This document shows positions 9,517 to 18,482 of a DNA stretch of 64,000 nt, one piece after another. The stretch comes from a bacterium (lineage in GTDB: Bacteria > Electryoneota > Electryoneia > Electryoneales > Electryoneaceae). The DNA lies in assembly GCA_020444265.1 (NCBI GenBank), contig JAHLLH010000003.1, positions 248,001-312,000 on the forward strand, written 5' to 3'. Every line of letters begins with the position of its first letter. The first letter of the stretch is position 1. Below the pieces are notes generated by a model. That model saw only the letters and a list, made by a program, of their open reading frames with translations, ran no database searches and was not told where the DNA came from. The translations under genes and the position numbers were made by a program.

Positions 9517-11880
9517 CTATTTCAGTATGGTCAGCTTTCGGGTGGTGGTGCCCGAACCTGTGTGGAGAGTGAGAAAGTAGGTACCGGAAGCGTAGAGGGA
9601 AGCATCCATGCTGAACTGGTGTTCGCCCAGGGGCAGAGCTTCGTTCATCAGCGTTTTTACCACCTGCCCCTGGTTATTGATGAGCTGCAGTTCAGTTTCC
9701 CCCGGTTTTTGCAGCGAGAATCGCACGACAGTGGACGCATTGGCCGGGTTGGGAAAAATCTCCAACAGGTCGGGACTGCCGGGCAACCCCGAATGATCCT
9801 GCTCCTCCGGTATAGCGAGCTCATTTACATTGATATACATCAGGCCAACGCGGGTAGAAAGCCAAACCCGATTGCGCCAGGGGTCGTACTGCATCATGCC
9901 AAGCTGTAGGAATTGAGAAGAGTAAGGAAGTTGCTCATGTTGGTTCGGCCCCCAAAAACCACCACGATCAAAACTGAAGTGTAAACCAGCCCTGTAACCC
10001 GTGTTTGCAATTAAAACAGGAGGATCACCAGGTACATGAGTCATATGGACAAATTCTCGTGATGTATTTCCTCGACTAGTCCATTCATCGGCACTATAAT
10101 TGTATGTCTGATTTGCAGAGAAGAGGAAAAGTTCGTTTGTCGCTGCATTGTACTCTAAGAATGGACGATCTTGAATTGCTGCTGGAGATGGAAAATCTAA
10201 CGTATTCCAAGTCTCGCCAAAATCGTCCGAAAGAAACACACCCTGAAATGGTACGGCAACAACTAATCCAAGAGTTGTAATATGGTAAGCTACGTCGATG
10301 AAAGACGCACTCCATGGGGCTTCATGACTGATCCAGCTACGGCTGGTATCCATCGATACTGCAAACCCGAATCGATCTACCCCTATGTCCTGAATACCGG
10401 CGATCAAATGAACACCATCTGATTCCCAGAATAATTGTCGATAGGGGTCAGTTCGAATGGGGGGGCTTAGTGTCGATCCAATAGGGTACCAGCTTTCAGA
10501 TTCCAGATTTACTTCGAACAATTGGAAGTAGGACGGCTGTAGCTCGTCCTGAGTCAGTATGTTTGTACTCACATAAACCATATCTGAATCAAACCAGACA
10601 TCAGGGCCAAGATAGACACTTGTGTCCGGTCCAGGTAGTGGGCCATTGATTGCAGACCAGTCTTCAGTTTCAAAAGAGTAAATCTCAAGGTTGGAAATCT
10701 CAGTTCGGAGGCTGAACAGCATGTTTTCTGTAACGGTGATGAATGTCATGCCTCCAAGTTTTGGAAGTGAATCATACCGTTCCCAACTCAGTCCATCTGT
10801 ACTGGACCACAGACCATCAACATAACTACAAAGGTAGGTTTTTCCGGAATGTTGGTTGACGGAGATATTCATGCAATCCAAGAAGGCGAAGTAGGCCTGA
10901 TGAAGAGGCTCAAAGTTGTATCCAAGGTCTGTGCTCAGAAAGGTTCCGATTCGCCCTGTCCCCCGAATTAATATGTTTTGGGGCGCTGATTGACAAGGTT
11001 GTATTTGCCATATCTGCCCTGTTTCAGGCCAACTACCTGCTGCTGTGATGTCCCAAGTGACTCCATCATCACTACTCCTCATCAGATAATCGTAGTTTGT
11101 AACAACAAGTCCATCCATGCTTTCATGTCCATATCCAATACTTAAGAGAAGGTCTCCATTTTGCAATCTGCAAATATCAGATAGAATAACACGATAATGG
11201 TTAAATTCTTCAACTGGATCAAAAATGGAAAACCAATTTTCCCCTAAGTCATCACTTCTTCGTACACCTTCTGGTTCTAAATGCGATACGGAAGGTCCGA
11301 CTACAAAAAGTGTGGAATCCTCAATTGGGTCTTGGAAGAAATTAAAGCGTGACGCTAAAAAAGTACCAAACTCACCAGTTTCCCAAGTCAATCCAAAATC
11401 TTCAGATTTACTGAAATTCATACCGTCTGTGTGCATAAGTGTATTGTGGTTGGACTGATCAACAATAGTGAAATGTGAACCAGTCGAGCGGGTGGAACCT
11501 GTTGGCAAGTCTGGACGAATGCGCTGCCAGGTTTGGCCACCATCAACAGATAGCGACTCTTGATAATAGTCATTTGGGTAAAGATCATATCGAATGATTA
11601 TTGTATCACACCTAGTGTCGACGCAAGTAACATCTAGTGGAGTAAATATAGTTGTAGCATCTGAAAAAATCCGGTCATTAATTGGTTCCCATGTCGTACC
11701 GCCATTCTCCGTAAGCCAGAAACCACCGTAAAAAAGTCCGACTATCCACTTCTCCTCACTTGAATCAGCTGCAGCACAAATAATTGAATTGTACTCACCT
11801 GGCAGGTGGATCCACGATCCAAGACTAATCGAAGCCTGAAGGAAAAGTGCTATGCAGATAAGACGAGAAGCGGTTTTCAT
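9517..11880 (-). CDS. Secreted BNR/sialidase-like beta-propeller protein with T9SS sorting domain
   Basis: Repeated 'SxDxGxTW' motifs (STDLGYNF, SDDFGETWNTL, SSDDGVTWD); C-terminus EIFPNPANASTVVRFSL...KLTILK. Confidence 0.85.
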   Translation of the reverse strand: MKTASRLICIALFLQASISLGSWIHLPGEYNSIICAAADSSEEKWIVGLFYGGFWLTENGGTTWEPINDRIFSDATTIFTPLDVTCVDTRCDTIIIRYDLYPNDYYQESLSVDGGQTWQRIRPDLPTGSTRSTGSHFTIVDQSNHNTLMHTDGMNFSKSEDFGLTWETGEFGTFLASRFNFFQDPIEDSTLFVVGPSVSHLEPEGVRRSDDLGENWFSIFDPVEEFNHYRVILSDICRLQNGDLLLSIGYGHESMDGLVVTNYDYLMRSSDDGVTWDITAAGSWPETGQIWQIQPCQSAPQNILIRGTGRIGTFLSTDLGYNFEPLHQAYFAFLDCMNISVNQHSGKTYLCSYVDGLWSSTDGLSWERYDSLPKLGGMTFITVTENMLFSLRTEISNLEIYSFETEDWSAINGPLPGPDTSVYLGPDVWFDSDMVYVSTNILTQDELQPSYFQLFEVNLESESWYPIGSTLSPPIRTDPYRQLFWESDGVHLIAGIQDIGVDRFGFAVSMDTSRSWISHEAPWSASFIDVAYHITTLGLVVAVPFQGVFLSDDFGETWNTLDFPSPAAIQDRPFLEYNAATNELFLFSANQTYNYSADEWTSRGNTSREFVHMTHVPGDPPVLIANTGYRAGLHFSFDRGGFWGPNQHEQLPYSSQFLQLGMMQYDPWRNRVWLSTRVGLMYINVNELAIPEEQDHSGLPGSPDLLEIFPNPANASTVVRFSLQKPGETELQLINNQGQVVKTLMNEALPLGEHQFSMDASLYASGTYFLTLHTGSGTTTRKLTILK

Positions 11881-11900
11881 TAAGCCCCCACCAAAGTTTC

Positions 11901-11922
11901 GGGCGGCACATTTGTGCCGCCC
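11901..11922. terminator. Hairpin between minus-strand genes
   Basis: gggcggcac-attt-gtgccgccc. Confidence 0.5.
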
Positions 11923-11933
11923 AAATTGAAAAA

Positions 11934-12359
11934 CTACTTAATCGGTTCTGCCGCTATAACACGGTAATAACTAGAGGCGTCCCAGATTGCTGCATGGCTG
12001 GGGTGGGTACGGCAAGTGACAGCATGACTACCTGTCTGGAGGTCTACCTCATAAAACATGCCACCGCTCGAACCAGGTGACATCGTGTAGTTGCGGGCCA
12101 AAACCAGATAGCATTTCGAATATCCTAGGTTGTAGATGTACCCCTCAAGTTGTGAGGTACCGTAGGTTGCAAGCTGACCCCACAGGTAAGCGTTGATATC
12201 AGGAAGGTCCGTTCTGGGTGTGTGAGAATGCGGAGTAGTATCCACATATACTTTATCGCTACTCCAGTTCTCAGCTTGAACGGCAACAGGCCCCATGACA
12301 AAGAAAAGCACTGTCACGAGGAGTAGCAGAAGTGTCTTTCTCGTAATCCTACATCCCAC
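11934..12359 (-). CDS. Small secreted hypothetical protein
   Basis: N-terminal hydrophobic signal LLLLLVTVLFFVMGPVAVQA. Confidence 0.5.
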   Translation of the reverse strand: MGCRITRKTLLLLLVTVLFFVMGPVAVQAENWSSDKVYVDTTPHSHTPRTDLPDINAYLWGQLATYGTSQLEGYIYNLGYSKCYLVLARNYTMSPGSSGGMFYEVDLQTGSHAVTCRTHPSHAAIWDASSYYRVIAAEPIK

Positions 12360-12652
12360 CTAACGGATTATTCGTGGGTTGACCCTTCAACCCTGCTAAT
12401 AAAGAGGGCGTTCAAATAACAATATGCAATTGGGGGGGGGCTGTATAATAAAGTATAGGTCTCCAAGAGAAGCAATCTCCTGTTATAGTTACGATAAACA
12501 GGATACTAGCCGATAGAACCTAAACCTCTCACCAGCATTATAAGCAATATACGACGAGTAAAGTTGGATAGCTAGAAACGGACAAACATCCTGGAAAAAG
12601 CTACTTGCTGGGATTCTTGTTTTTGAGGCCACAAAACTGAATCATCAAGATG

Positions 12653-13747
12653 CTATCGTTTACCTGGCTTCCAGGATCGACCATAGACGAGGTCATCCAA
12701 CCGCACGAGCAGCTTGTTGAAAAGAGTGGTGTGGCAGATGAGAGCGCGAACGCTGTTGTGCAGCGGGGAGTTCTTGTGGCTGAAGGGGCAGACCGCCATA
12801 CAAACGCCGCAGTCCGTACCCATCCGTCTCCAGTAGGTATAGCAGCTCTCGACTTTTGTTGGCCATTTTTTCACTCCAAGAATCGTGGATTTCTTGCCCT
12901 TCGTCAGCGCACGGGGAGGGCAGGTTTTGGCACACTTTCCGCATACTGTACAGAAGGCATCGACCCCATACGATGTCGGTTGATCACATGGCAGCTCAAG
13001 CGAGGTGGATACCGCTCCGATCCGAACACGGGCACCGTAGCGCGGCGCGATCAGGATGTTGTTCCGTCCCAGCTCACCCAAACCTGCATGGACAGCGAGG
13101 GGTGGTAAAATCACGTCGTAGTGTGCATCATAGTGTGCTTTCGCGCCATGCCCGGCACGACTTAAAAGGGCTTGGAGATGCGTTGCGATACGTGCCGCAT
13201 GGTGGTATTGGGTGGCCGATTCGTGGATGGACTCCGCCAGCGGCGCACGTTGCATTTTCCCGTGGTCCATTTCAACAAGAAAGACCATCACAGAAGAATG
13301 ATCCAACTCAATAGGCTTGCCATAGTCCTCATCATGCCTGCCCTTGTGGGAATAGATGAAGGCGGGCAGAAGCGGGGCGATTCCCACGGAGACGGCACCC
13401 AGTTTCCGAGCAATCCGTTTCAGTATCCTCGCTCGTTTTACCGGCGTGTCGCAGGATTGTAGCCATCTGAACTGAACATCCAATAATGCTGAGTCGATTT
13501 CGATTTGAGGGATGTCAGCAAACAGGTGTTCCGCATCCGAAAAAAGTGCTTCGTCATACGCGAAACCCTCCCTCGACAGCAGAGGGGGCATCGACCGAAT
13601 GAGATCGTCCTTTTTCTTCAGCTCTGGATGGCGGGAGTAGTAGTCGCGATGCTGTTCTGTTCCCACCATACGTGCCATGCGAGCGAACATGGTGTCACGT
13701 TCGTCTGCACGGCTGGTTGGACGTGGGATGGTGAGCTTCACAGCCAC
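12653..13747 (-). CDS. 4Fe-4S dicluster protein, reductive-dehalogenase/QueG-like
   Basis: CTVCGKCAKTCPPRAL and CGVCMAVCPF; GLGELGRNNILIAPRYGARVRIGAVSTSLEL. Confidence 0.75.
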   Translation of the reverse strand: MAVKLTIPRPTSRADERDTMFARMARMVGTEQHRDYYSRHPELKKKDDLIRSMPPLLSREGFAYDEALFSDAEHLFADIPQIEIDSALLDVQFRWLQSCDTPVKRARILKRIARKLGAVSVGIAPLLPAFIYSHKGRHDEDYGKPIELDHSSVMVFLVEMDHGKMQRAPLAESIHESATQYHHAARIATHLQALLSRAGHGAKAHYDAHYDVILPPLAVHAGLGELGRNNILIAPRYGARVRIGAVSTSLELPCDQPTSYGVDAFCTVCGKCAKTCPPRALTKGKKSTILGVKKWPTKVESCYTYWRRMGTDCGVCMAVCPFSHKNSPLHNSVRALICHTTLFNKLLVRLDDLVYGRSWKPGKR

Positions 13748-13794
13748 TGCGATTCGCTCCTTGTACTCGTCACCTAACGGAGAAAAGGTAACAC

Positions 13795-14721
13795 CTATTT
13801 CAGCTTAACCAGCACCGGGAAATGATCGGACAGCCATCGTCCCTGGATCGGATTGGTGGGGATAGATATCCATTCCACTTTAACCGCAGGAGAGATGAGG
13901 ATGTGATCGATCTTCTCGCCGGTAGTGTCCCCTGAAAAGCCGTTGAAGGTGCCGAGCGGAAAAACATCGGGCCGCACGGCGGTCCAACTAGCTCGAAGCA
14001 GCGGGGACTCTTGATCCGAGCCTCGATTCGTCCGTACGGCGAGGAGGGGGGTGAAGGCGGGATTCTTCAGTGGGATGTTGAAATCACCGGTCACGATGGC
14101 CCTCGTCCCGACTGGCAGAAGCGAGATCTTTTTCTCCAACAGGGCGATGGAGTTGAGTCGTGATTCTTGTGATTCATGGTCGAGGTGGAGGTTGTAGAGG
14201 ATGCAGGAGTTACCGGTTTGCTCGTCTCTCAGGGTCGCCCAGGAGCAGGTGCGGGGAATGAGATTACCCCATGTCATTGAACCAGGCACATCCGGAGTGT
14301 CGCTAAGCCAGAAAGTGCCAGAGCTGCCCACCTCGAATCGAGATTCCCGATAGAAGATCGCCGAATACTCTCCCAACGTGTCGCCATCGTCCCGACCCAC
14401 TCCTACCTCGCCATACCCTGGTAGCATGTTGTGCAGGTAGTCGAGTTGGAATCGGAGCGCTTCCTGCAACCCGATCAGATCGGGATTGACTTCTGCGATC
14501 TGGTGAGCGAGGGCTTCACGTCGAAATCCCCAGCGATTCGGGCCATCGTTCGCGGTGCCGTAACGGATATTGTAGCTCATGACTAGAAATGAGGAGGACG
14601 AATCGACAGGTGCTGGTGGATGATCGAAGTAGGTCCCGAAATCTGAGTCTTCAGCATTGGCACATGGGGTGCTTGGTAGAAGAAATATCTGAAGCAGAAG
14701 GAGCGTGATGAATGGTTTCAT
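13795..14721 (-). CDS. Endonuclease/exonuclease/phosphatase family protein, secreted
   Basis: LVMSYNIRYGTANDGPNRW...DLIGLQEALRFQ...VTGDFNIP...KIDHILIS...LSDHFPVLVKL. Confidence 0.92.
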   Translation of the reverse strand: MKPFITLLLLQIFLLPSTPCANAEDSDFGTYFDHPPAPVDSSSSFLVMSYNIRYGTANDGPNRWGFRREALAHQIAEVNPDLIGLQEALRFQLDYLHNMLPGYGEVGVGRDDGDTLGEYSAIFYRESRFEVGSSGTFWLSDTPDVPGSMTWGNLIPRTCSWATLRDEQTGNSCILYNLHLDHESQESRLNSIALLEKKISLLPVGTRAIVTGDFNIPLKNPAFTPLLAVRTNRGSDQESPLLRASWTAVRPDVFPLGTFNGFSGDTTGEKIDHILISPAVKVEWISIPTNPIQGRWLSDHFPVLVKLK

Positions 14722-14747
14722 AGGTGAACCTCATACAGCAAGAGAAA

Positions 14748-14775
14748 CAGCGCCCGGGTAGTGGCCCGGGCGCTG
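14748..14775 (-). terminator. Hairpin terminator
   Basis: cagcgcccggg-tagtgg-cccgggcgctg. Confidence 0.7.
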
Positions 14776-14797
14776 ATGTTCATGACAAAACATTCGA

Positions 14798-15979
14798 TCA
14801 AGCGACCGATCCCCGTTTGAAGAAGATACGGAACAAACCATGCAGCAGGATCCCGAAGCCGAAAAGGCTGGCGACAAAGCAGATCAGGCCGCCACCGGGG
14901 ATCAGGGCGAGCGCCCAGAGGACCACGATGCCCAACAGACCTCCGAGCCAAAGGTTCATCTTTCCCTTCTGGAGTAGGCTGAAGAGCAGCGTACCACCGA
15001 CCAAGGCAAAGAGGATCCAAGCCATGTAGAGGAACATTGGGTAGAGGCCCAAAACAATAAGACCGACCGGTAGCGTGAGCACGAGAACCATCAGGATTAC
15101 CGCTGCAATGGGCTGGACAATCACACCCAGTGCGCCGACACCGAGACGGACCCAGGGACGATCTGCGAAGGCGGCGAGGCCCTTTTCGAGCAGGGGACGG
15201 AAAAAGCCGATCAGCACGACCCCGGAAACCAGCGCGGTGAGCAGGCTGAAGAATCGACCCGGCCATTTGCTGTCCGTTTTGCCCGTCTTCTCTTTCCATT
15301 CCATCGGGTCATGCGAGATCGTGCCGCCGACGTAATTCGCCCAGCTCGCAGCGGGGCTGCTTTCCCCGTGCCAGACCAGGTTCCCCGCAACACGACCATC
15401 GCCGATGAAGCGAATGTTTTCCGCCCACACTTCGGCATCGCCTTCCACCACTCCCTCGATGGTAAGGGTTTCGCAGCCGACGAGGGCTTTCCCATAAATC
15501 ATGCCGCCGATGTTCACCGATGCTCCGGCGGCGTAGAGGTCATTGCCGACAATGGACCCGTTTTGCAGGTTCACACTCTGACCGGCCATGACAAGGTCAC
15601 CGTGGACATGTCCACGCAGAACAAAGTCCTGGCAGGCACCACGGACATCGCTGAAGACGGTATCCTCAATCGTCAGAAATTGCGAGAAGCCGAGTACATC
15701 GCTACCGACCGGACCGCTGATACGGATATGCTGTGCGGCAGCGACAATGTTGTCGAGCACGCTACCGCTGACATCGATGTTTCGGCCTGCGCTGATCAGG
15801 TCGCCTTCGATCGTGCCACGAATCATTGTGGAACGGCCCAGCGCGATCAGGTTGTCCGAAATGACTTCGTCGGCACGGATGTCGGTAGTTTCACTTGTTG
15901 TAACCAACCCGGCGGATGCCGGTGCTGCGGCCAGCAGGATTGCCAGCCCTAACAGAGAAAGGACTTTCCCCAGATGCAT
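14798..15979 (-). CDS. Polymer-forming (bactofilin-like) beta-helix domain with C-terminal transmembrane segments
   Basis: MIRGTIEGDLISAGRNIDVSGSV...GHVHGDLVMAGQSVNLQNGSIVGNDLYAAGASVNIGG; hydrophobic C-terminal half. Confidence 0.7.
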   Translation of the reverse strand: MHLGKVLSLLGLAILLAAAPASAGLVTTSETTDIRADEVISDNLIALGRSTMIRGTIEGDLISAGRNIDVSGSVLDNIVAAAQHIRISGPVGSDVLGFSQFLTIEDTVFSDVRGACQDFVLRGHVHGDLVMAGQSVNLQNGSIVGNDLYAAGASVNIGGMIYGKALVGCETLTIEGVVEGDAEVWAENIRFIGDGRVAGNLVWHGESSPAASWANYVGGTISHDPMEWKEKTGKTDSKWPGRFFSLLTALVSGVVLIGFFRPLLEKGLAAFADRPWVRLGVGALGVIVQPIAAVILMVLVLTLPVGLIVLGLYPMFLYMAWILFALVGGTLLFSLLQKGKMNLWLGGLLGIVVLWALALIPGGGLICFVASLFGFGILLHGLFRIFFKRGSVA

Positions 15980-16189
15980 GTGTTCCTCCCAAAGGCTCCT
16001 AAGGGTGGATCGGATGAGCCTTGCACGTTTCCTGAACGGAACCCTGCCCCCGAAGCTCATCCCGGTTCCGCGTGGACAGCTCCCATTCTGTCCCCGCACC
16101 CCGATGAGGGGAATATACCGGGGAGAAGGACTAGATAGATGTGGATTATGTCAGGAGTTGGATTTCCCGAGTCACTCCCGAGACAAAAA

Positions 16190-16214
16190 CAGCCCGCGAC
16201 ATGGTCGCGGGCTG
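16190..16214 (-). terminator. thrS terminator
   Basis: cagcccgcgac-cat-gtcgcgggctgTTTTTG on the minus strand. Confidence 0.85.
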
Positions 16215-16243
16215 GGATCGATAGCATCAAGACTACGATTTGA

Positions 16244-18160
16244 TCAGGCTTCAACCTCGTTGCCAATCGTCAGCTCCTTCGCGCGGTTGGCGATTTCATC
16301 GACCAACTGCATCGCGAAGTCGGCGACCTTGAGGCCTTCCTTGAGCTGTTTGCCGTCACGGCGGCGGACCGAAACCGTACCCTCTTCCATCTCACGATCC
16401 CCGATGATCAGCATGTAGGGGATGTAGAGCTTCTGGTTGTCACGGATCCGCTTGTTGAGCGACTCGCTACGCAGGTCGGCTTTCACATTCAGACCAAGCC
16501 GCTTGAGGTGGTTGCGCACCTCGATAGCATAGTCACCGTGCTTCTCGTCCGAAATCGGGAGAACCACCACCTGCTGAGGTGCCAGCCATGCCGGGAACTT
16601 GCCAGCGTAGTGCTCGATCAGGATGCCGATGAACCGTTCCAGACTTCCGAAGATGGCACGGTGGATCATCACAGGGCGCTTCTTCTCGCCGTCCGCATCG
16701 ATGTAGCCCAGGTCAAACCGTTGGGGCATCGAGAAATCCACCTGCACGGTTCCGCACTGCCAGGTTCGTTTGATCGCATCCTTGATGTGGACATCGATCT
16801 TCGGGCCGTAGAAGGCACCATCGCCAGGGTTCAACTGGTAGTTGATCCCCATTTCCTCGAGGGCCTTGATTAAGGCATTGGTCGCCAGTTCCCACTGATC
16901 GTCTGTACCAATCGACTTCTCCGGACGAGTCGACAACTCAAAGCTGTAGTCCTCAAAGCCGAACTGATCGTAGACCTCGGTCAGCAGCTTGAGGCAACCG
17001 ATCACTTCATCAGAAGCCTGGTCCGGGGTGCAGTAGATGTGGGCATCGTCCTGGGTGAAGCTGCGGACACGGAACAGACCTGACAGTACGCCGCTTTTCT
17101 CGTGACGATGGACGACTCCAAACTCCGCCTGACGGATCGGCAGGTCTCGGTAGCTGTAGTAGCCGGTTCCGAAGACCCGAGTTCCGCCGGGGCAGTTCAT
17201 CGGCTTGACCGCGTACGCCTTCTCGTCAATCTCCGTGAAATACATGTTCTCACGGTAATGGTCCCAATGGCCACTGTCACGCCAGAGCTGCTCGTTCAGA
17301 ATGAGCGGGGTCCGGATGATGTCGTAGTCGTACTCGTGCAGTTTCTCCTTCAAGTAGCTTTCGGCAGAGTTGTACAGGGCAGTGCCGTTGCCATGCCAGA
17401 AGGGGAAACCGGGCGCGACATTGTCAAAGTGGAACAAGTCGAGTGCAGCGCCAATCTTCTTGTGGTCGCGTTTCTTCGCTTCCTCGAGTTGCTGGAGGTA
17501 GGCCTTCAGGTCCTTGTCGTTGAAGAACGCAGTTCCGTAAATGCGCTGCAGCATCGGGTTGGTTTCTTTGCCACGCCAGTAGGCGCCGGCGACGGAAAGC
17601 AGTTTGAACGCGCCGATGAACCCGGTCGAGGGCAAGTGCGGCCCACGGCAGAGATCGGTGAAATCATCCTGCGAATAAAAACTGATCTGCTGGCCCTCCA
17701 AGCCTTTGAGCAGTTCACGTTTGAAGGTCGCACGCTGGTTGCCGAGGATCTTCCAGGCCTCGTCTTCCGTGACATCAGCTCGGACGACGGGGTAATTCTC
17801 CTGGATGATTTTCCGCATCTCTTTTTCAATCGCGGGGAAATCCTCGGGGGTGAGGGTGTGTTCCAGGTCGAAATCGTAGTAGAACCCATCCTCAATGGTC
17901 GGGCCGATCGCAAACTCGACATCCTTGAACAGACGCATTACCGCCTGCGCCATCACATGGGCAGTCGTATGACGGAGGACATGCAGAGAGTCCTCGCTGT
18001 TCTCCTTCATGATGAACTCGATATCGCCCTCTTTCGGAGCGGTACGGTTCAGGTCCAGGATGTCGCCGTTCATACGTGCGGCGATGACCTTTTTCGGATT
18101 CGCGCCGGCCTCAACAATCAGGTCAGCGGCCTTCTGTCCAGCTTCGATGTGTACAGACAT
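16244..18160 (-). CDS. thrS: Threonyl-tRNA synthetase
   Basis: TGS domain MSVHIEAGQKAADLIVEAG; RHTTAHVMAQAVMRLF; KPMNCPGG; RSFTQDDAHIYC. Confidence 0.97.
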   Translation of the reverse strand: MSVHIEAGQKAADLIVEAGANPKKVIAARMNGDILDLNRTAPKEGDIEFIMKENSEDSLHVLRHTTAHVMAQAVMRLFKDVEFAIGPTIEDGFYYDFDLEHTLTPEDFPAIEKEMRKIIQENYPVVRADVTEDEAWKILGNQRATFKRELLKGLEGQQISFYSQDDFTDLCRGPHLPSTGFIGAFKLLSVAGAYWRGKETNPMLQRIYGTAFFNDKDLKAYLQQLEEAKKRDHKKIGAALDLFHFDNVAPGFPFWHGNGTALYNSAESYLKEKLHEYDYDIIRTPLILNEQLWRDSGHWDHYRENMYFTEIDEKAYAVKPMNCPGGTRVFGTGYYSYRDLPIRQAEFGVVHRHEKSGVLSGLFRVRSFTQDDAHIYCTPDQASDEVIGCLKLLTEVYDQFGFEDYSFELSTRPEKSIGTDDQWELATNALIKALEEMGINYQLNPGDGAFYGPKIDVHIKDAIKRTWQCGTVQVDFSMPQRFDLGYIDADGEKKRPVMIHRAIFGSLERFIGILIEHYAGKFPAWLAPQQVVVLPISDEKHGDYAIEVRNHLKRLGLNVKADLRSESLNKRIRDNQKLYIPYMLIIGDREMEEGTVSVRRRDGKQLKEGLKVADFAMQLVDEIANRAKELTIGNEVEA

Positions 18161-18482
18161 CCTTCTTCTTCCTTTCGGGTTGCCCGGTTCAGTGCGTACC
18201 CGGCCAACAATGCCGGTTCTTGCCCTCGCCGGTAAAATGGAAGCAGTAAGGTAGGGAGCGGGAGGGTAGGGGGCAATGAAATGGGTGGAAGCAAGGGGAG
18301 GTTCTGATTCGTTGATCATTCCACATCTATTTGAATTGAGGAACGGTCTCGAATGAACGGTGTTTCATAATCTTCCATTGCGTGACATTCGTCACAGAGT
18401 TGTACAGCAACTGTGTGTATTTCTAAAGAGAGAACTCAGTACTTTCACGATATATGATACCTGGCCGGGTAGGGGGAAGACA

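Noticed and set aside
17102-18235. 377-aa plus-strand ORF
   Set aside because: Fully antisense to thrS; a codon-bias shadow ORF with no independent motif.
18161-18319. N-terminal extension of thrS in the ORF track
   Set aside because: Canonical TGS domain begins at MSVHIEAGQ (18160); the extension has no ThrRS homology I recognise.
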